A DNA stretch of 64,000 nt from Fusibacter sp963666805 (GTDB lineage: Bacteria; Bacillota; Clostridia; Peptostreptococcales; Acidaminobacteraceae): positions 124,001 through 188,000 of the forward strand of contig CAXXWR010000001.1 of the NCBI GenBank assembly GCA_963666805.2, given 5' to 3'. The translations under genes were made by a program, and so were the position numbers. Below the pieces are notes generated by a model. The model saw only the letters and a list, made by a program, of their open reading frames with translations, did no database searches and had not been told where the DNA came from. Shown here piece by piece: positions 1-7,258 of this stretch (positions within the stretch are counted from its first letter, which is position 1; every line of letters starts with the position of its first letter).

Positions 1-278
1 TCTTCTGAACTAACGCCATATCTATTTAATACATCAGAATAGTACATCATAATGTCACACATTTCTTCTATAAAGCGTGAACGCACTTCTGGATTATTCA
101 TTATTTCATCGTCACCCTTTTTCTTGATAATTGAGATGACTTCGCCCATTTCTTCAATCATGTATAAGAGAAATATTTTCCCATGTTCAGGGCTCATATC
201 CGACCACGTGTCTTTATGCTTCTCCCACAATACTCTCGACATCTCTAGTTTCTCTTTTATATTTATACTTTTTTCCAC
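1..278 (-). CDS. MazG-like nucleotide pyrophosphohydrolase (partial, 3' end outside window)
   Basis: The minus-strand frame runs from a GTG at 276-278 off the left edge of the window, about 92 residues. GGAGG lies four bases upstream of the GTG, which decides the start. The visible part has EEMGEV followed about 30 residues later by EEMCD, the EExxE...ExxD metal-binding pattern of MazG-type all-alpha NTP pyrophosphohydrolases, which hydrolyse (d)NTPs to NMP and pyrophosphate. Members of this family are often found in mobile DNA, including integron cassettes. No attC-like site separates it from the next gene, so I cannot say whether it belongs to the cassette array. The C-terminus is not visible. 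Family assignment is moderately sure; the substrate is unknown. Confidence 0.6.
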   Translation of the reverse strand, partial: MEKSINIKEKLEMSRVLWEKHKDTWSDMSPEHGKIFLLYMIEEMGEVISIIKKKGDDEIMNNPEVRSRFIEEMCDIMMYYSDVLNRYGVSSE

Positions 279-331
279 AATTCCTCCGAATATTTAGGTT
301 TTCTCTTCCATTCAGCCAATTTATTTAAACT

Positions 332-463
332 TTAGTCCATGAACATGCCATTTTCAAGCTTGATGATGCGTTTAGCACCTGTTACCTGATTAGAATTACC
401 ACTTGGCTTCCAACAATCTTCTATTTCATAATAAGTAGCTACATTTTCATAGTCGCTCAATCC
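332..463 (-). pseudogene. C-terminal remnant fused in frame behind the acetyltransferase stop
   Basis: Directly after the TGA of the acetyltransferase at 464, the same frame stays open for 44 codons to a TAA at 332-334. There is a TTG three bases past the stop but no ribosome binding site of its own, and the only ATGs are in the last few codons. The peptide contains YYEIEDCWKPSGNSNQ and ends KLENGMFMD. I do not recognise it. It looks like the tail of a lost gene, or of an acetyltransferase variant with a longer C-terminus. This is where an attC would be expected for the acetyltransferase cassette, and none is visible. Confidence 0.3.
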
Positions 464-949
464 TCATTTCAGCTTATACTCCCAATACCCCACATTTAGC
501 CATTTATTAAACTTATTACCTACTTCATTGAACTCTGCAACCTTCTTGAAACCAAGCTTCTCATGAAGTGCTATACTTGATTCATTCGGTAGCGCAATCC
601 CGCCCATCGCTCTATGGATATTACGTGATTTTAGGTCGTTTATTAGTTGCAAATATAACTTTGTTCCTATACCAGCACCTGTACTATCTTTATCCAAATA
701 GACTGTTGTCTCTACTGAATAACGATATGCGCTTCTCTCTTTCCATTTGGTTGCATATGCATAGCCAATTATTTTGTTGTCACTTTCATACACATAATAT
801 GGTAGTGACTGAGTTATCCTACCAATTCTCGCCTTCATATCTTCTACTGTAACAAGCTCTTCCTCAAATGTGATTGAGGTGTTCGTAACGTAGTAGTTAT
901 ATATGTTACAAATTGCTTCTGCATCTTCAATTACTGCAAGTCTAATCAT
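464..949 (-). CDS. GNAT N-acetyltransferase, phosphinothricin acetyltransferase-like
   Basis: 161 residues, a full-length GNAT of the PAT/Bar type. It starts MIRLAVIEDAEAICNIYN, has the central VETTVYLD strand, then the acetyl-CoA binding loop GAGIGTKLYLQLI (about 92-104), and ends with the family's N/E-S-S-x-x-L-H-E-K-L-G-F segment and a GYWEYKL tail. PAT relatives acetylate the amino group of phosphinothricin, methionine sulfoximine or related amino acids with acetyl-CoA; the true substrate here is not shown. AAGGAT lies upstream of the ATG. It is the most downstream cassette gene, and the attC at 1004-1092 precedes it. No attC follows it. Confidence 0.8.
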   Translation of the reverse strand: MIRLAVIEDAEAICNIYNYYVTNTSITFEEELVTVEDMKARIGRITQSLPYYVYESDNKIIGYAYATKWKERSAYRYSVETTVYLDKDSTGAGIGTKLYLQLINDLKSRNIHRAMGGIALPNESSIALHEKLGFKKVAEFNEVGNKFNKWLNVGYWEYKLK

Positions 950-1003
950 ACTGGATATCCTTTCGTTATAATAATATTGTATTGTAAATTAGCATATTGT
1001 TTC

Positions 1004-1092
1004 GTTTAATGTTCCCACGCTTCACGACGTCCATCAGCTCTCCCAAAGCCGAACCCAGACTACTGATGGATGTCAGGAACACTCTGTTAGAT
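1004..1092 (-). repeat. attC-like site 1
   Basis: In gene orientation it opens with ATCTAAC (complement of 1086-1092) and closes with ATTAAAC (complement of 1004-1010), one mismatch from GTTRRRY. Between them GACATCCATCAG pairs with CTGATGGACGTC, giving a long imperfect hairpin of 89 nt. It separates the AAC(3)-like gene from the PAT-like gene. The boxes and stem are seen directly; recombination activity is inferred. Confidence 0.65.
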
Positions 1093-1174
1093 GATGCTGC
1101 GTACGGAAGTTGTTAATGGCCATAAAATGACAGTATTAATAGGTAATCATTGTAGCTTTATATTTTGATAGACT

Positions 1175-1918
1175 CTATCTTATACCATATAATCCAAATG
1201 GATCTGTCTCTAATGCTTGTCGGTATAATTCGACAACTTCTCTCACTTTTAGCAACATACATTTACAATCACCAATCAAACCGTCTTTTATAAATCCCTT
1301 TTCATATGCTATATTTTGAATTGTATACCATGGTTTTACAGATGGTTCCCATGCCTCAATAAACCATTGGTCATCAGGGTATAATGCTCGAGCTTCTTTT
1401 GATGGTTTGAATTTATTTTTTATTTCAACTGGTAAACTATCTTCAACATAGTGCATAGAAGATAATCTGTATATATCAACACCTAAAAGTAATGCCCATC
1501 CATCTATATCTATCAAGTGTTGAAACCCTAACGAGTGTTTATCAGCATCTTTGCCCCATGCAGACACACGGAAAATTCCCTGTCCTGTGATAACATCTGG
1601 CATCTTACGAAAAGTGTCTGATACTACCCCCATAGCATTTTTTTCTTTATCATCTTGCAATATTTTTATTTTAACTGTTAGTCCTAATTCCTTATCTTTA
1701 TCACTTAGTGGAAGATTAGGCGAAAGCATAAAAGATGGCATAACAATCGCTCCATCTTTTCCTACAACTTGCATTAGTGTATTAAGTATTGTTATTGCTC
1801 CACCATCAACATGTCCAAACTTGCTCAATGAACAATGAACTTCTAATGGCATTCCATTTTCTACACCTAACTTTCTCAATCCTTTTTCAAAATCTGCTGC
1901 AGATACTATTAATGACAA
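1175..1918 (-). CDS. AAC(3)-family aminoglycoside N-acetyltransferase-like protein
   Basis: 247 residues. It starts at a TTG (complement of 1916-1918) eight bases after GGGAGG; there is no better ATG. The protein shows the antibiotic acetyltransferase (AAC(3)/YokD) pattern: LEVHCSLSKFGHVDGGA near 26-42, GAIVMPSF near 56-63, and LLLGVD...SSMHYVED near 144-160, which carries the conserved His. Family members use acetyl-CoA to acetylate the 3-amino group of 2-deoxystreptamine aminoglycosides, but many homologues have unknown substrates. It lies alone between attC-like sites 1 and 2, with about 80 nt of non-coding sequence between its stop and site 1. The fold is confident; a resistance phenotype is only inferred. 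Confidence 0.78.
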   Translation of the reverse strand: MSLIVSAADFEKGLRKLGVENGMPLEVHCSLSKFGHVDGGAITILNTLMQVVGKDGAIVMPSFMLSPNLPLSDKDKELGLTVKIKILQDDKEKNAMGVVSDTFRKMPDVITGQGIFRVSAWGKDADKHSLGFQHLIDIDGWALLLGVDIYRLSSMHYVEDSLPVEIKNKFKPSKEARALYPDDQWFIEAWEPSVKPWYTIQNIAYEKGFIKDGLIGDCKCMLLKVREVVELYRQALETDPFGLYGIR

Positions 1919-1988
1919 CTAAAACACCTCCCGAAACTATACAATTTATATCATATTTATTGAAAATCTTAAACTCGTACACAATGTC

Positions 1989-2027
1989 ACCTAACGTCGC
2001 GCTGGTTTGCGAAATCGTATGTTATAC
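1989..2027 (-). repeat. attC-like site 2 (very short)
   Basis: In gene orientation it begins GTATAAC (complement of 2021-2027) and ends GTTAGGT (complement of 1989-1995), with ATACGATTTCGC and GCGCGACGT between. Only about 39 nt separate the outer box edges, shorter than usual attC sites. The TAACATACGATTTC start is shared with the site at 6187-6235. Confidence 0.5.
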
Positions 2028-2045
2028 GCAGTATTCATCGCCAGA

Positions 2046-2849
2046 TTAAATGCTCATTCCAATTGAGACTTCTGATTCTCGATTAAATTTATAGCCCATC
2101 TTCTTATATAAGTTATATGCCTTCTCGTTACTACTCCATACTTCTAAATCAATATACTTCAATCCCTCATTCCTCATATAGTCAGTTGCATAATTTATAA
2201 GAAATTGTCCTAACCCTTGTCTCCTAAAATCTTTGTTGACAAACATATCTTCTAGAAAACCTCTATCGTTCTCATTAATAAAAATGATTAGGTTTGCCAC
2301 CATTTCATTGTTCTTCCGGATGGTTACACATTGATATCCATTCTTCTGCTTGAGCTCCTCTATATCATCATTTATATACAAGCCTGGTCTAAAAGATTCA
2401 CCATGATGTTTCAACAACTCATTCATCTTATCTTCAGTATCTAGTTTATTAATCTCAATATTGAATTGAGAATTAAGGTCAGTTTCTACTCTATTATCTG
2501 GAATGTTCAATGTCAGCACATGCATAGCTTCATCTGCCACGAATCCATCAATCGATTTATAGAATTCAATTAGTTCCTTATTCTCTGAAAAACTACAATT
2601 ATAGATTCTTGCGTCAGATGTCTTATGCTTCTCTCTTCTTATTCTTGCAATTTCAATCAAATCGTTTACAATGTCTTTAGCCTGCTCAAGACTATTGCCA
2701 GGTTCTAACTCAAACTCAATAAAGTAATTAATTCTTGGATTCGTATAAAAATCAGCTGCTTTACTCTCAAAAATGAAACCTTTACCAACTAGATTATCAC
2801 TATCATATAAGTGATATTCATATTCCTTATCTGTATTCAATAAATTCAT
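2046..2849 (-). CDS. Tandem GNAT-domain N-acetyltransferase
   Basis: 267 residues from the ATG at 2847-2849, chosen because AGGAG lies just upstream; an ATG 33 bases earlier has no such site. The C-terminal half (about 125-267) is a clear GNAT domain: LEDMFVNKDFRRQGLGQFLINYA holds the acetyl-CoA pyrophosphate loop (R/Q-x-x-G-x-G/A), followed by S-N-E-K-A-Y-N-L-Y-K-K-M-G-Y. The N-terminal half resembles a degenerate second GNAT fold lacking the loop motif. The acceptor substrate is unknown. It is a single-gene cassette between attC-like sites 2 and 3. Confidence 0.72.
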   Translation of the reverse strand: MNLLNTDKEYEYHLYDSDNLVGKGFIFESKAADFYTNPRINYFIEFELEPGNSLEQAKDIVNDLIEIARIRREKHKTSDARIYNCSFSENKELIEFYKSIDGFVADEAMHVLTLNIPDNRVETDLNSQFNIEINKLDTEDKMNELLKHHGESFRPGLYINDDIEELKQKNGYQCVTIRKNNEMVANLIIFINENDRGFLEDMFVNKDFRRQGLGQFLINYATDYMRNEGLKYIDLEVWSSNEKAYNLYKKMGYKFNRESEVSIGMSI

Positions 2850-2895
2850 ATCTTCTCCTACTAATTCATTATGTCGTAACAAAGGTAAATATTGC

Positions 2896-3061
2896 GTCTA
2901 ATGTCACGCAAGTTTACGAAGTGTCGTAGGCGGAACCTATCAACGGGCTCGCTGTTTGCGAAGTCGATTTTTCCGCTTAATAATTTATTTATTCGAGTTC
3001 TTTGATACCTCAATATTCTATGCAACCTCATCAACTAAATGTTGCAAATAGTGGGTTAGCA
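2896..3061 (-). repeat. attC-like site 3 (long, composite)
   Basis: In gene orientation it opens with TGCTAAC (complement of 3055-3061), six nt of a GTTAGCA box lying 23 bases after the kinase stop, and closes with ATTAGAC (complement of 2896-2902). The 166-nt interval contains two copies of a TTTRCGAAGT(G)TCG block (about 2913-2927 and 2954-2966 on the plus strand), so it may be two sites merged by loss of a gene. Limits are approximate. Confidence 0.45.
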
Positions 3062-3083
3062 GATGTATTAAGTTTTCACCATT

Positions 3084-3986
3084 TTATCTTTTAGTCACTA
3101 CATGGAGTATTTTTAAAGCATAATCATAATATGATTTATCTTTATCATAAGACCAACTACATACTTCTAATCCCATTGCTAAAAGATAATAATCTAACAA
3201 TTTATCGAAGTTACCATTCAATTTAATAATGGACTTATATCCTTTCAAATAGTCCTCTTTATACTCACTAAAATATATTGCAAATAGTGTCCTTGAAACA
3301 TCAGATTCAATACTACTTGGATAACTCAACTCAAAATCAATAATTCCCGTTATCCTCAAGTCCTTATTATCTATATTTACAATTATGTTTCTTTCAGAAT
3401 AATCGTTATGACAAATAGAAAATTTTTTACAGCAATCTAATAATAATTCTTTTTCTAGCATTTTTGCATATGCATTATTCAACAAATCTTTGTTGATATC
3501 ATTAGCTTTTTTTAACGCTACCAACCCTCTTCTTCTATTTTTATCTGTTTCAAACTCTCTATAACTGTTATATTCTTTATATGATGAACTACTTGTAGCC
3601 CAATCATAATACTGATCTAATTCATTCATTTTATGTAATTGAGCGTGCTTAATACCCATTTCATAATAAAATGATGATTTTAGATTCTCAGCTATCTCTT
3701 GTTCAATATCTTTATATATAGAACCTTTTAATATTGAAAACTCTATCCATCTAATTTCATCTTCACCACTGTTATCAATTATCTGAGGATATAACTCTGA
3801 TTTCTCATTAATAAAATTTAACGCTTTAATTTCTCTTTCCCAAGTTCTATCTTCACTATAAAATTTGACTATTTTCTTATCATCAATTTTGTACACACTA
3901 TTTCTTTCTAAATAATGATTCCCAATAGCTTCTATCTTTATTTTTGAACCATATTTCTCTTTTATCCAAGCAATATAATTTTCCAT
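3084..3986 (-). CDS. APH-family phosphotransferase (aminoglycoside/choline kinase fold)
   Basis: 300 residues from the ATG at 3984-3986, preceded by GGAG at five bases. The catalytic loop is CHNDYSERNIIV (about 214-225), matching HxDxxxxN of the APH family. It is followed by GIIDFELSYPSSIESDVSR, whose Asp corresponds to the metal-binding DFG aspartate. The N-lobe has VYKIDDKKIVKFY with the likely ATP-anchoring Lys. Relatives phosphorylate aminoglycosides, choline, homoserine or other small alcohols; the sequence does not decide which. It is a single-gene cassette between attC-like sites 3 and 4. Confidence 0.75.
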   Translation of the reverse strand: MENYIAWIKEKYGSKIKIEAIGNHYLERNSVYKIDDKKIVKFYSEDRTWEREIKALNFINEKSELYPQIIDNSGEDEIRWIEFSILKGSIYKDIEQEIAENLKSSFYYEMGIKHAQLHKMNELDQYYDWATSSSSYKEYNSYREFETDKNRRRGLVALKKANDINKDLLNNAYAKMLEKELLLDCCKKFSICHNDYSERNIIVNIDNKDLRITGIIDFELSYPSSIESDVSRTLFAIYFSEYKEDYLKGYKSIIKLNGNFDKLLDYYLLAMGLEVCSWSYDKDKSYYDYALKILHVVTKR

Positions 3987-4019
3987 ATAAACTCCATCTA
4001 TCAAAAAACTCGATATGTT

Positions 4020-4149
4020 TACTAACGTTTCCGCGATTTGCGATCGTTATCTATTCATTATTCAAATTCTATACCTTAACCACTCACAATAAACCTACAC
4101 AGCACTGTCAAACACAAACATGGGAATGTCGCTAACTGGCGTGTTAGGT
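4020..4149 (-). repeat. attC-like site 4
   Basis: In gene orientation ACCTAAC (complement of 4143-4149) lies four bases after the racemase stop, and GTTAGTA (complement of 4020-4026) closes the site. The inner ends are CACGCCAGTTAGCGACATTCCC and its imperfect partner GCGGAAACG. About 130 nt. A textbook box arrangement. Confidence 0.7.
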
Positions 4150-4153
4150 GAAG

Positions 4154-4849
4154 TTATTTGATTTTTACATACTCCTCAACTAATCTTCTTGCTAGTTCTT
4201 TTGATGAATTCTTAATAAGAAAATCATCATCACTTTCATTTATCACAACACTCAAATCAGTACATGCTAATATAATTGTCTGAACATCTTCTGTAAGTAG
4301 TTTTGTTTTAAGAGCATCCCATATTTCATATGCTTTTTTACTAGCACCAGAAACTTTTATCTCTGTTATTAATTCATTTACAATTATTTGCCAATCCTCT
4401 ACAAACACATATTCAATTCCGCTGCTTTCTAATCCCGCTTGATATAAATTCGTGTTCATTGTTAACTCTGTTGCAAGTATTGTTGATTTTTGATTGCTTG
4501 GTACTACTTTAATCGTTTCCTCTATAATATTTAAAACTGGTACATTAACATTTTGAATTATTCTATCGAAATATTTATGTGCGCTATTACATGGTATTGC
4601 AATTATATCAACACCGGTTGAAGCAAGATGTTCTATTCCACTCTTTATAGAATTTGATAATTCATTGTCATCTACTTCTTTATCAATATAAAATGGCGTT
4701 GGAAGCGAATATGCAATTACATGTGGATAATCTATATCATATTTTGCATTATATTGATTCTGACACTCATCCAATACCATTTCTATAAAAGGACTTGTTG
4801 ATCTCGGTCCCATTCCTGCTAGAATTCCTAATCTTATGTCGCTTTTCAT
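4154..4849 (-). CDS. Aspartate/glutamate racemase family protein
   Basis: 231 residues, the expected length. It opens RLGILAGMGPRSTSPF, typical of the Asp/Glu racemase (YgeA/RacX-like) superfamily. Both catalytic cysteines are visible: PCNSAH (about 82-87) and ACTDLS (about 195-200). The enzymes interconvert L and D amino acids without cofactor through this Cys pair. GGAG precedes the ATG. The gene is a lone cassette between attC-like sites 4 and 5. RacX-type broad-specificity racemases and aspartate racemases cannot be separated by eye. Confidence 0.82.
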   Translation of the reverse strand: MKSDIRLGILAGMGPRSTSPFIEMVLDECQNQYNAKYDIDYPHVIAYSLPTPFYIDKEVDDNELSNSIKSGIEHLASTGVDIIAIPCNSAHKYFDRIIQNVNVPVLNIIEETIKVVPSNQKSTILATELTMNTNLYQAGLESSGIEYVFVEDWQIIVNELITEIKVSGASKKAYEIWDALKTKLLTEDVQTIILACTDLSVVINESDDDFLIKNSSKELARRLVEEYVKIK

Positions 4850-4879
4850 TATCGATACACTCCTTAATCAAATAATTTC

Positions 4880-5066
4880 ACCTACTGTTCCCATGGATTC
4901 ATGGCGTTCCTCTCTTTTAACACGAACGCGGAAAAAGTGGCGCAAAACTTGTTACTCTTAGTATATTCATTACTTATCAGTAATATCCGTCCATTTTATA
5001 TTAAAAATTTATACCTCATGCAAGTTTCGTGACATCAAGAGAATGTAGAGAATCGCTGTATTAGGT
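4880..5066 (-). repeat. attC-like site 5 (with shared internal block)
   Basis: In gene orientation it runs from ACCTAAT (complement of 5060-5066) to AGTAGGT (complement of 4880-4886), each box within two mismatches of consensus. The plus strand carries GAAAAAGTGGCGCA at 4931-4944, also present at 7909-7922 and 11656-11669. Site 5 is longer (187 nt) because of an AT-rich insert near the hairpin tip, flanked by CAAAACTTG and CAAGTTTCG. Confidence 0.65.
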
Positions 5067-5092
5067 GAAGTATAAATGGCATTTACTAGTTA

Positions 5093-5722
5093 TTATATCT
5101 CTCCTTTAATAAATAAATTAATTGCATTATTTGCAATAATTTTCGTAGATGTTACATCGAATCCAGCTCCAATTACACCACCAACTAAAGGAACTGCTTT
5201 TCCAAGGTTTATTATTCCTTTTGTTCCAAACTTAGTGACAAATCTAAAACCAACCTTTTGATTTATCTTTACTAAAACCGTACCTGGTATCTTCTTAATC
5301 ATCGCAGTTGTAAACTTTGTACCAAAAGATATACCTGCGGCTTTCACAATATCTTTCATGCTATTTCCTGTTAAACATAAATAAACTAAAGATTTAACTT
5401 GGTCGCTATTTACATCATATCCACCCATTTCTGCAATTGCTGCAACCATTCTCATTTGAACATATACAACGCTAGTTAAATTTGCAGGTAATGCAACGGG
5501 TAACGTAATTATTCCTCCCAAACCAGTTAAAAAACCTGAAGTGCCACATTTCATAATTTGATAATCTCTCAATTTGACAGAAGCAGTTAAAACATCTTCA
5601 TACTTACCTCTATAATCATCTGCTAATTCAAATACAGATTTTGAAGTTGGTAATCCATCAAGGGCAATTTCATAAGTCTTATCTAGTATTGTCATTACTC
5701 TTTCATTTGTCATTTCACTCAT
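5093..5722 (-). CDS. EcsC-family protein
   Basis: 209 residues. The pattern matches the EcsC protein family: an N-terminal helical part (VFELADDYRGKYEDVLTASVKL), a glycine-rich hydrophobic segment GFLTGLGGIITLPVALPANLTSVVYVQ, then RMVAAIAEMGGYDVNSDQVKSLVY, and a final GKAVPLVGGVIGAGFDVTSTKIIAN. EcsC was named from the Bacillus ecs ABC transporter operon; its biochemical role is unknown. There is no transporter beside it here. GGGGGGAA precedes the ATG. It is a lone cassette between attC-like sites 5 and 6. EcsC-like domains also occur in accessory DNA, so a defence or stress role is possible but unproven. Confidence 0.7.
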   Translation of the reverse strand: MSEMTNERVMTILDKTYEIALDGLPTSKSVFELADDYRGKYEDVLTASVKLRDYQIMKCGTSGFLTGLGGIITLPVALPANLTSVVYVQMRMVAAIAEMGGYDVNSDQVKSLVYLCLTGNSMKDIVKAAGISFGTKFTTAMIKKIPGTVLVKINQKVGFRFVTKFGTKGIINLGKAVPLVGGVIGAGFDVTSTKIIANNAINLFIKGEI

Positions 5723-5774
5723 GATTTATTCCCCCCCGATTATCTATATGTTATCATTTCCTAGTTTGCATTTT

Positions 5775-5872
5775 ACCTAACGTTTTGTGTTGATGACGTC
5801 CTAGTCCCTTAGAGTCGCTGCTTATGGTCACTCGTTTCTCAGGGTGACCCTCGCGTCAATATGTTGTTAGAT
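5775..5872 (-). repeat. attC-like site 6
   Basis: In gene orientation it opens ATCTAAC (complement of 5866-5872) and closes GTTAGGT (complement of 5775-5781), both perfect to consensus. Inside, TTGACGCGAGGGTCACCCTGAG partly pairs with its mirror, so a long hairpin is expected. 98 nt. Confidence 0.7.
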
Positions 5873-5903
5873 GAAGTTCATATCGTCGGTTAACTACAAA
5901 TTT

Positions 5904-6188
5904 TTACTTTGCTAAATACTTCTCTATACCTTCATAATCAATGTACTCTTCATCAGTAGTATCAATAGTTAAGTATTCTATATGTTCTGGTTTAACAGAT
6001 TTATCATAGGCAGCAATATACTTTTCTTCTGCTAATCTCTTTAATGCTTTGCTCATAAATTCGAAAACTGAAGATTCTTTCGTGTCATAATCATTAGTAA
6101 CCGGAAGATACCAGCTTCGAAGGTGATTCACGAAGTAAATTTTTGACCTGCTTAATTTATGTGATAGATTCCAAGTAAATCTATGCAC
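5904..6188 (-). CDS. Hypothetical 94-residue cassette protein
   Basis: Not recognised. The open frame begins at a GTG (complement of 6186-6188) that overlaps the closing box of attC-like site 7, and has no ribosome binding site; an in-frame TGA lies just upstream. It is rich in charged residues, with a helical middle (SVFEFMSKALKRLAEEKYIAAY) and an acidic tail (TTDEEYIDYEGIEKYLAK). The lack of a proper start suggests either leaderless translation, coupling across the attC, or a gene that lost its 5' end during cassette formation. Its position between two attC-like sites supports a real cassette, not necessarily a working gene. Confidence 0.45.
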   Translation of the reverse strand: MHRFTWNLSHKLSRSKIYFVNHLRSWYLPVTNDYDTKESSVFEFMSKALKRLAEEKYIAAYDKSVKPEHIEYLTIDTTDEEYIDYEGIEKYLAK

Positions 6189-6235
6189 ATAACGTCTTGT
6201 TCATCGTGTTGAGTGTTGGAAATCGTATGTTATGA
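6187..6235 (-). repeat. attC-like site 7 (very short)
   Basis: In gene orientation TCATAAC (complement of 6229-6235) to GTTATGT (complement of 6187-6193), 49 nt. The left part TAACATACGATTTC is identical to site 2. The centre CAACACTCAACACGATG differs. Both boxes are near consensus. Confidence 0.55.
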
Positions 6236-6253
6236 GATATATCGCTGGAAATC

Positions 6254-7060
6254 TTAGAAGAACTCGTCCATCATTATGAAATACTTAGTCTTTCTCATAT
6301 CAATTGACTCTAGACCATAGTTAGATATAATAATTGAATACAATTCCTCTATATCAATTTTATCTTCATAATCATACAACTCCCTAATTAACAGACTCAA
6401 ATCTCTATACTTATCAGATAAACCTGCTCTTCCCCAGTCAATAACTTTTACACTTTCATCACTATAAATAATATTTGGATAATTGAAATCACCATGTGTA
6501 AAAGTGCTGATGTTAAGATTGCAATTGACCCTTGAGAATATTTCAAATAATTCTTCTGCAGACATGCCTGCATATTCATCCTCAAAATCGCTTTCATCAA
6601 CTCTATGGTTCAATACGTTCTCTTCGGCGTCTTTCAATTGATCACTATGTACCTTTATTCTGTTACAATCTATTTCAAGAGAATGTATTTTTCTTAGAAT
6701 ATTAGAACATATCTCAACAATCTTCTTTGCATCTAGATCTGACTGAATGATAGGGACTCCCTTTACATATTCTCTTAATGACATACCAAAATTACCATCA
6801 AAAATCGTAAAGTATACAATGGGTAAAAAATCCTCATCCATAAGTATTTCAAGAATATTAGATTCATATTTAAGCTCTTCTATACTTCTCATATTCGTTG
6901 AATATTTGAGCAGATATGATTTATTACCATCCTTCAAATCCATTCGATAAACTAACATCCCAGATTTACCACCGGACAAGCTAGTAAATTCTGATTGTTG
7001 TATAATATCATGCCACTCTTTCGGTATTAATTTGAAATTCAATTCGTCTTTGATATTCAT
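6254..7060 (-). CDS. APH-family phosphotransferase (second copy type)
   Basis: 268 residues from the ATG at 7058-7060, preceded by GGAGAG; an upstream ATG at 7144 would run through the attC and is rejected. The N-lobe contains LSGGKSGMLVYRMDLKDG and the ATP-site Lys in SYLLKYST. The catalytic loop is FTHGDFNYPNIIY (HGDxxxxN) and the metal Asp is in VKVIDWGRAGLSDKYRDLS. This resembles aminoglycoside 3'-phosphotransferase and related kinases more than the copy at 3084-3986 does. Phosphorylation of a sugar hydroxyl is inferred, as is any resistance role. It is a single cassette between attC-like sites 7 and 8. Confidence 0.75.
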   Translation of the reverse strand: MNIKDELNFKLIPKEWHDIIQQSEFTSLSGGKSGMLVYRMDLKDGNKSYLLKYSTNMRSIEELKYESNILEILMDEDFLPIVYFTIFDGNFGMSLREYVKGVPIIQSDLDAKKIVEICSNILRKIHSLEIDCNRIKVHSDQLKDAEENVLNHRVDESDFEDEYAGMSAEELFEIFSRVNCNLNISTFTHGDFNYPNIIYSDESVKVIDWGRAGLSDKYRDLSLLIRELYDYEDKIDIEELYSIIISNYGLESIDMRKTKYFIMMDEFF

Positions 7061-7095
7061 TGACTCTCCTCTATATTTTAAGTAAGTAATATTTC

Positions 7096-7219
7096 TCATA
7101 ATGTCGTGCGGGTTTGCGAAGTCGGAGTGTACAAGTGATTTCATTTGGGCGTTTCGATTTATTGTTTACCGTGTTGCCGACGTTCATCTCTGATGAATTT
7201 TGGCAATATATTGTTATCT
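7096..7219 (-). repeat. attC-like site 8
   Basis: In gene orientation AGATAAC (complement of 7213-7219) to ATTATGA (complement of 7096-7102), 124 nt. The opening half holds a clean hairpin, TTGCCAAAATTCATC against GATGAACGTCGGCAA. The closing half carries the GACTTCGCAAACCCGCACGAC block related to sites 2 and 3. Confidence 0.6.
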
Positions 7220-7258
7220 GAAGTAAAAAACGAAAGCTACCAATAGCCATAAGTAATT

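Noticed and set aside
52..297. 81-codon plus-strand open frame at the left edge
   Set aside because: It is antisense to the MazG-like frame, which has a clear ribosome binding site and catalytic motif.
7061..7144. Longer N-terminus of the APH-like gene at 6254
   Set aside because: It would translate through attC-like site 8; the ATG at 7058-7060 has GGAGAG directly upstream.
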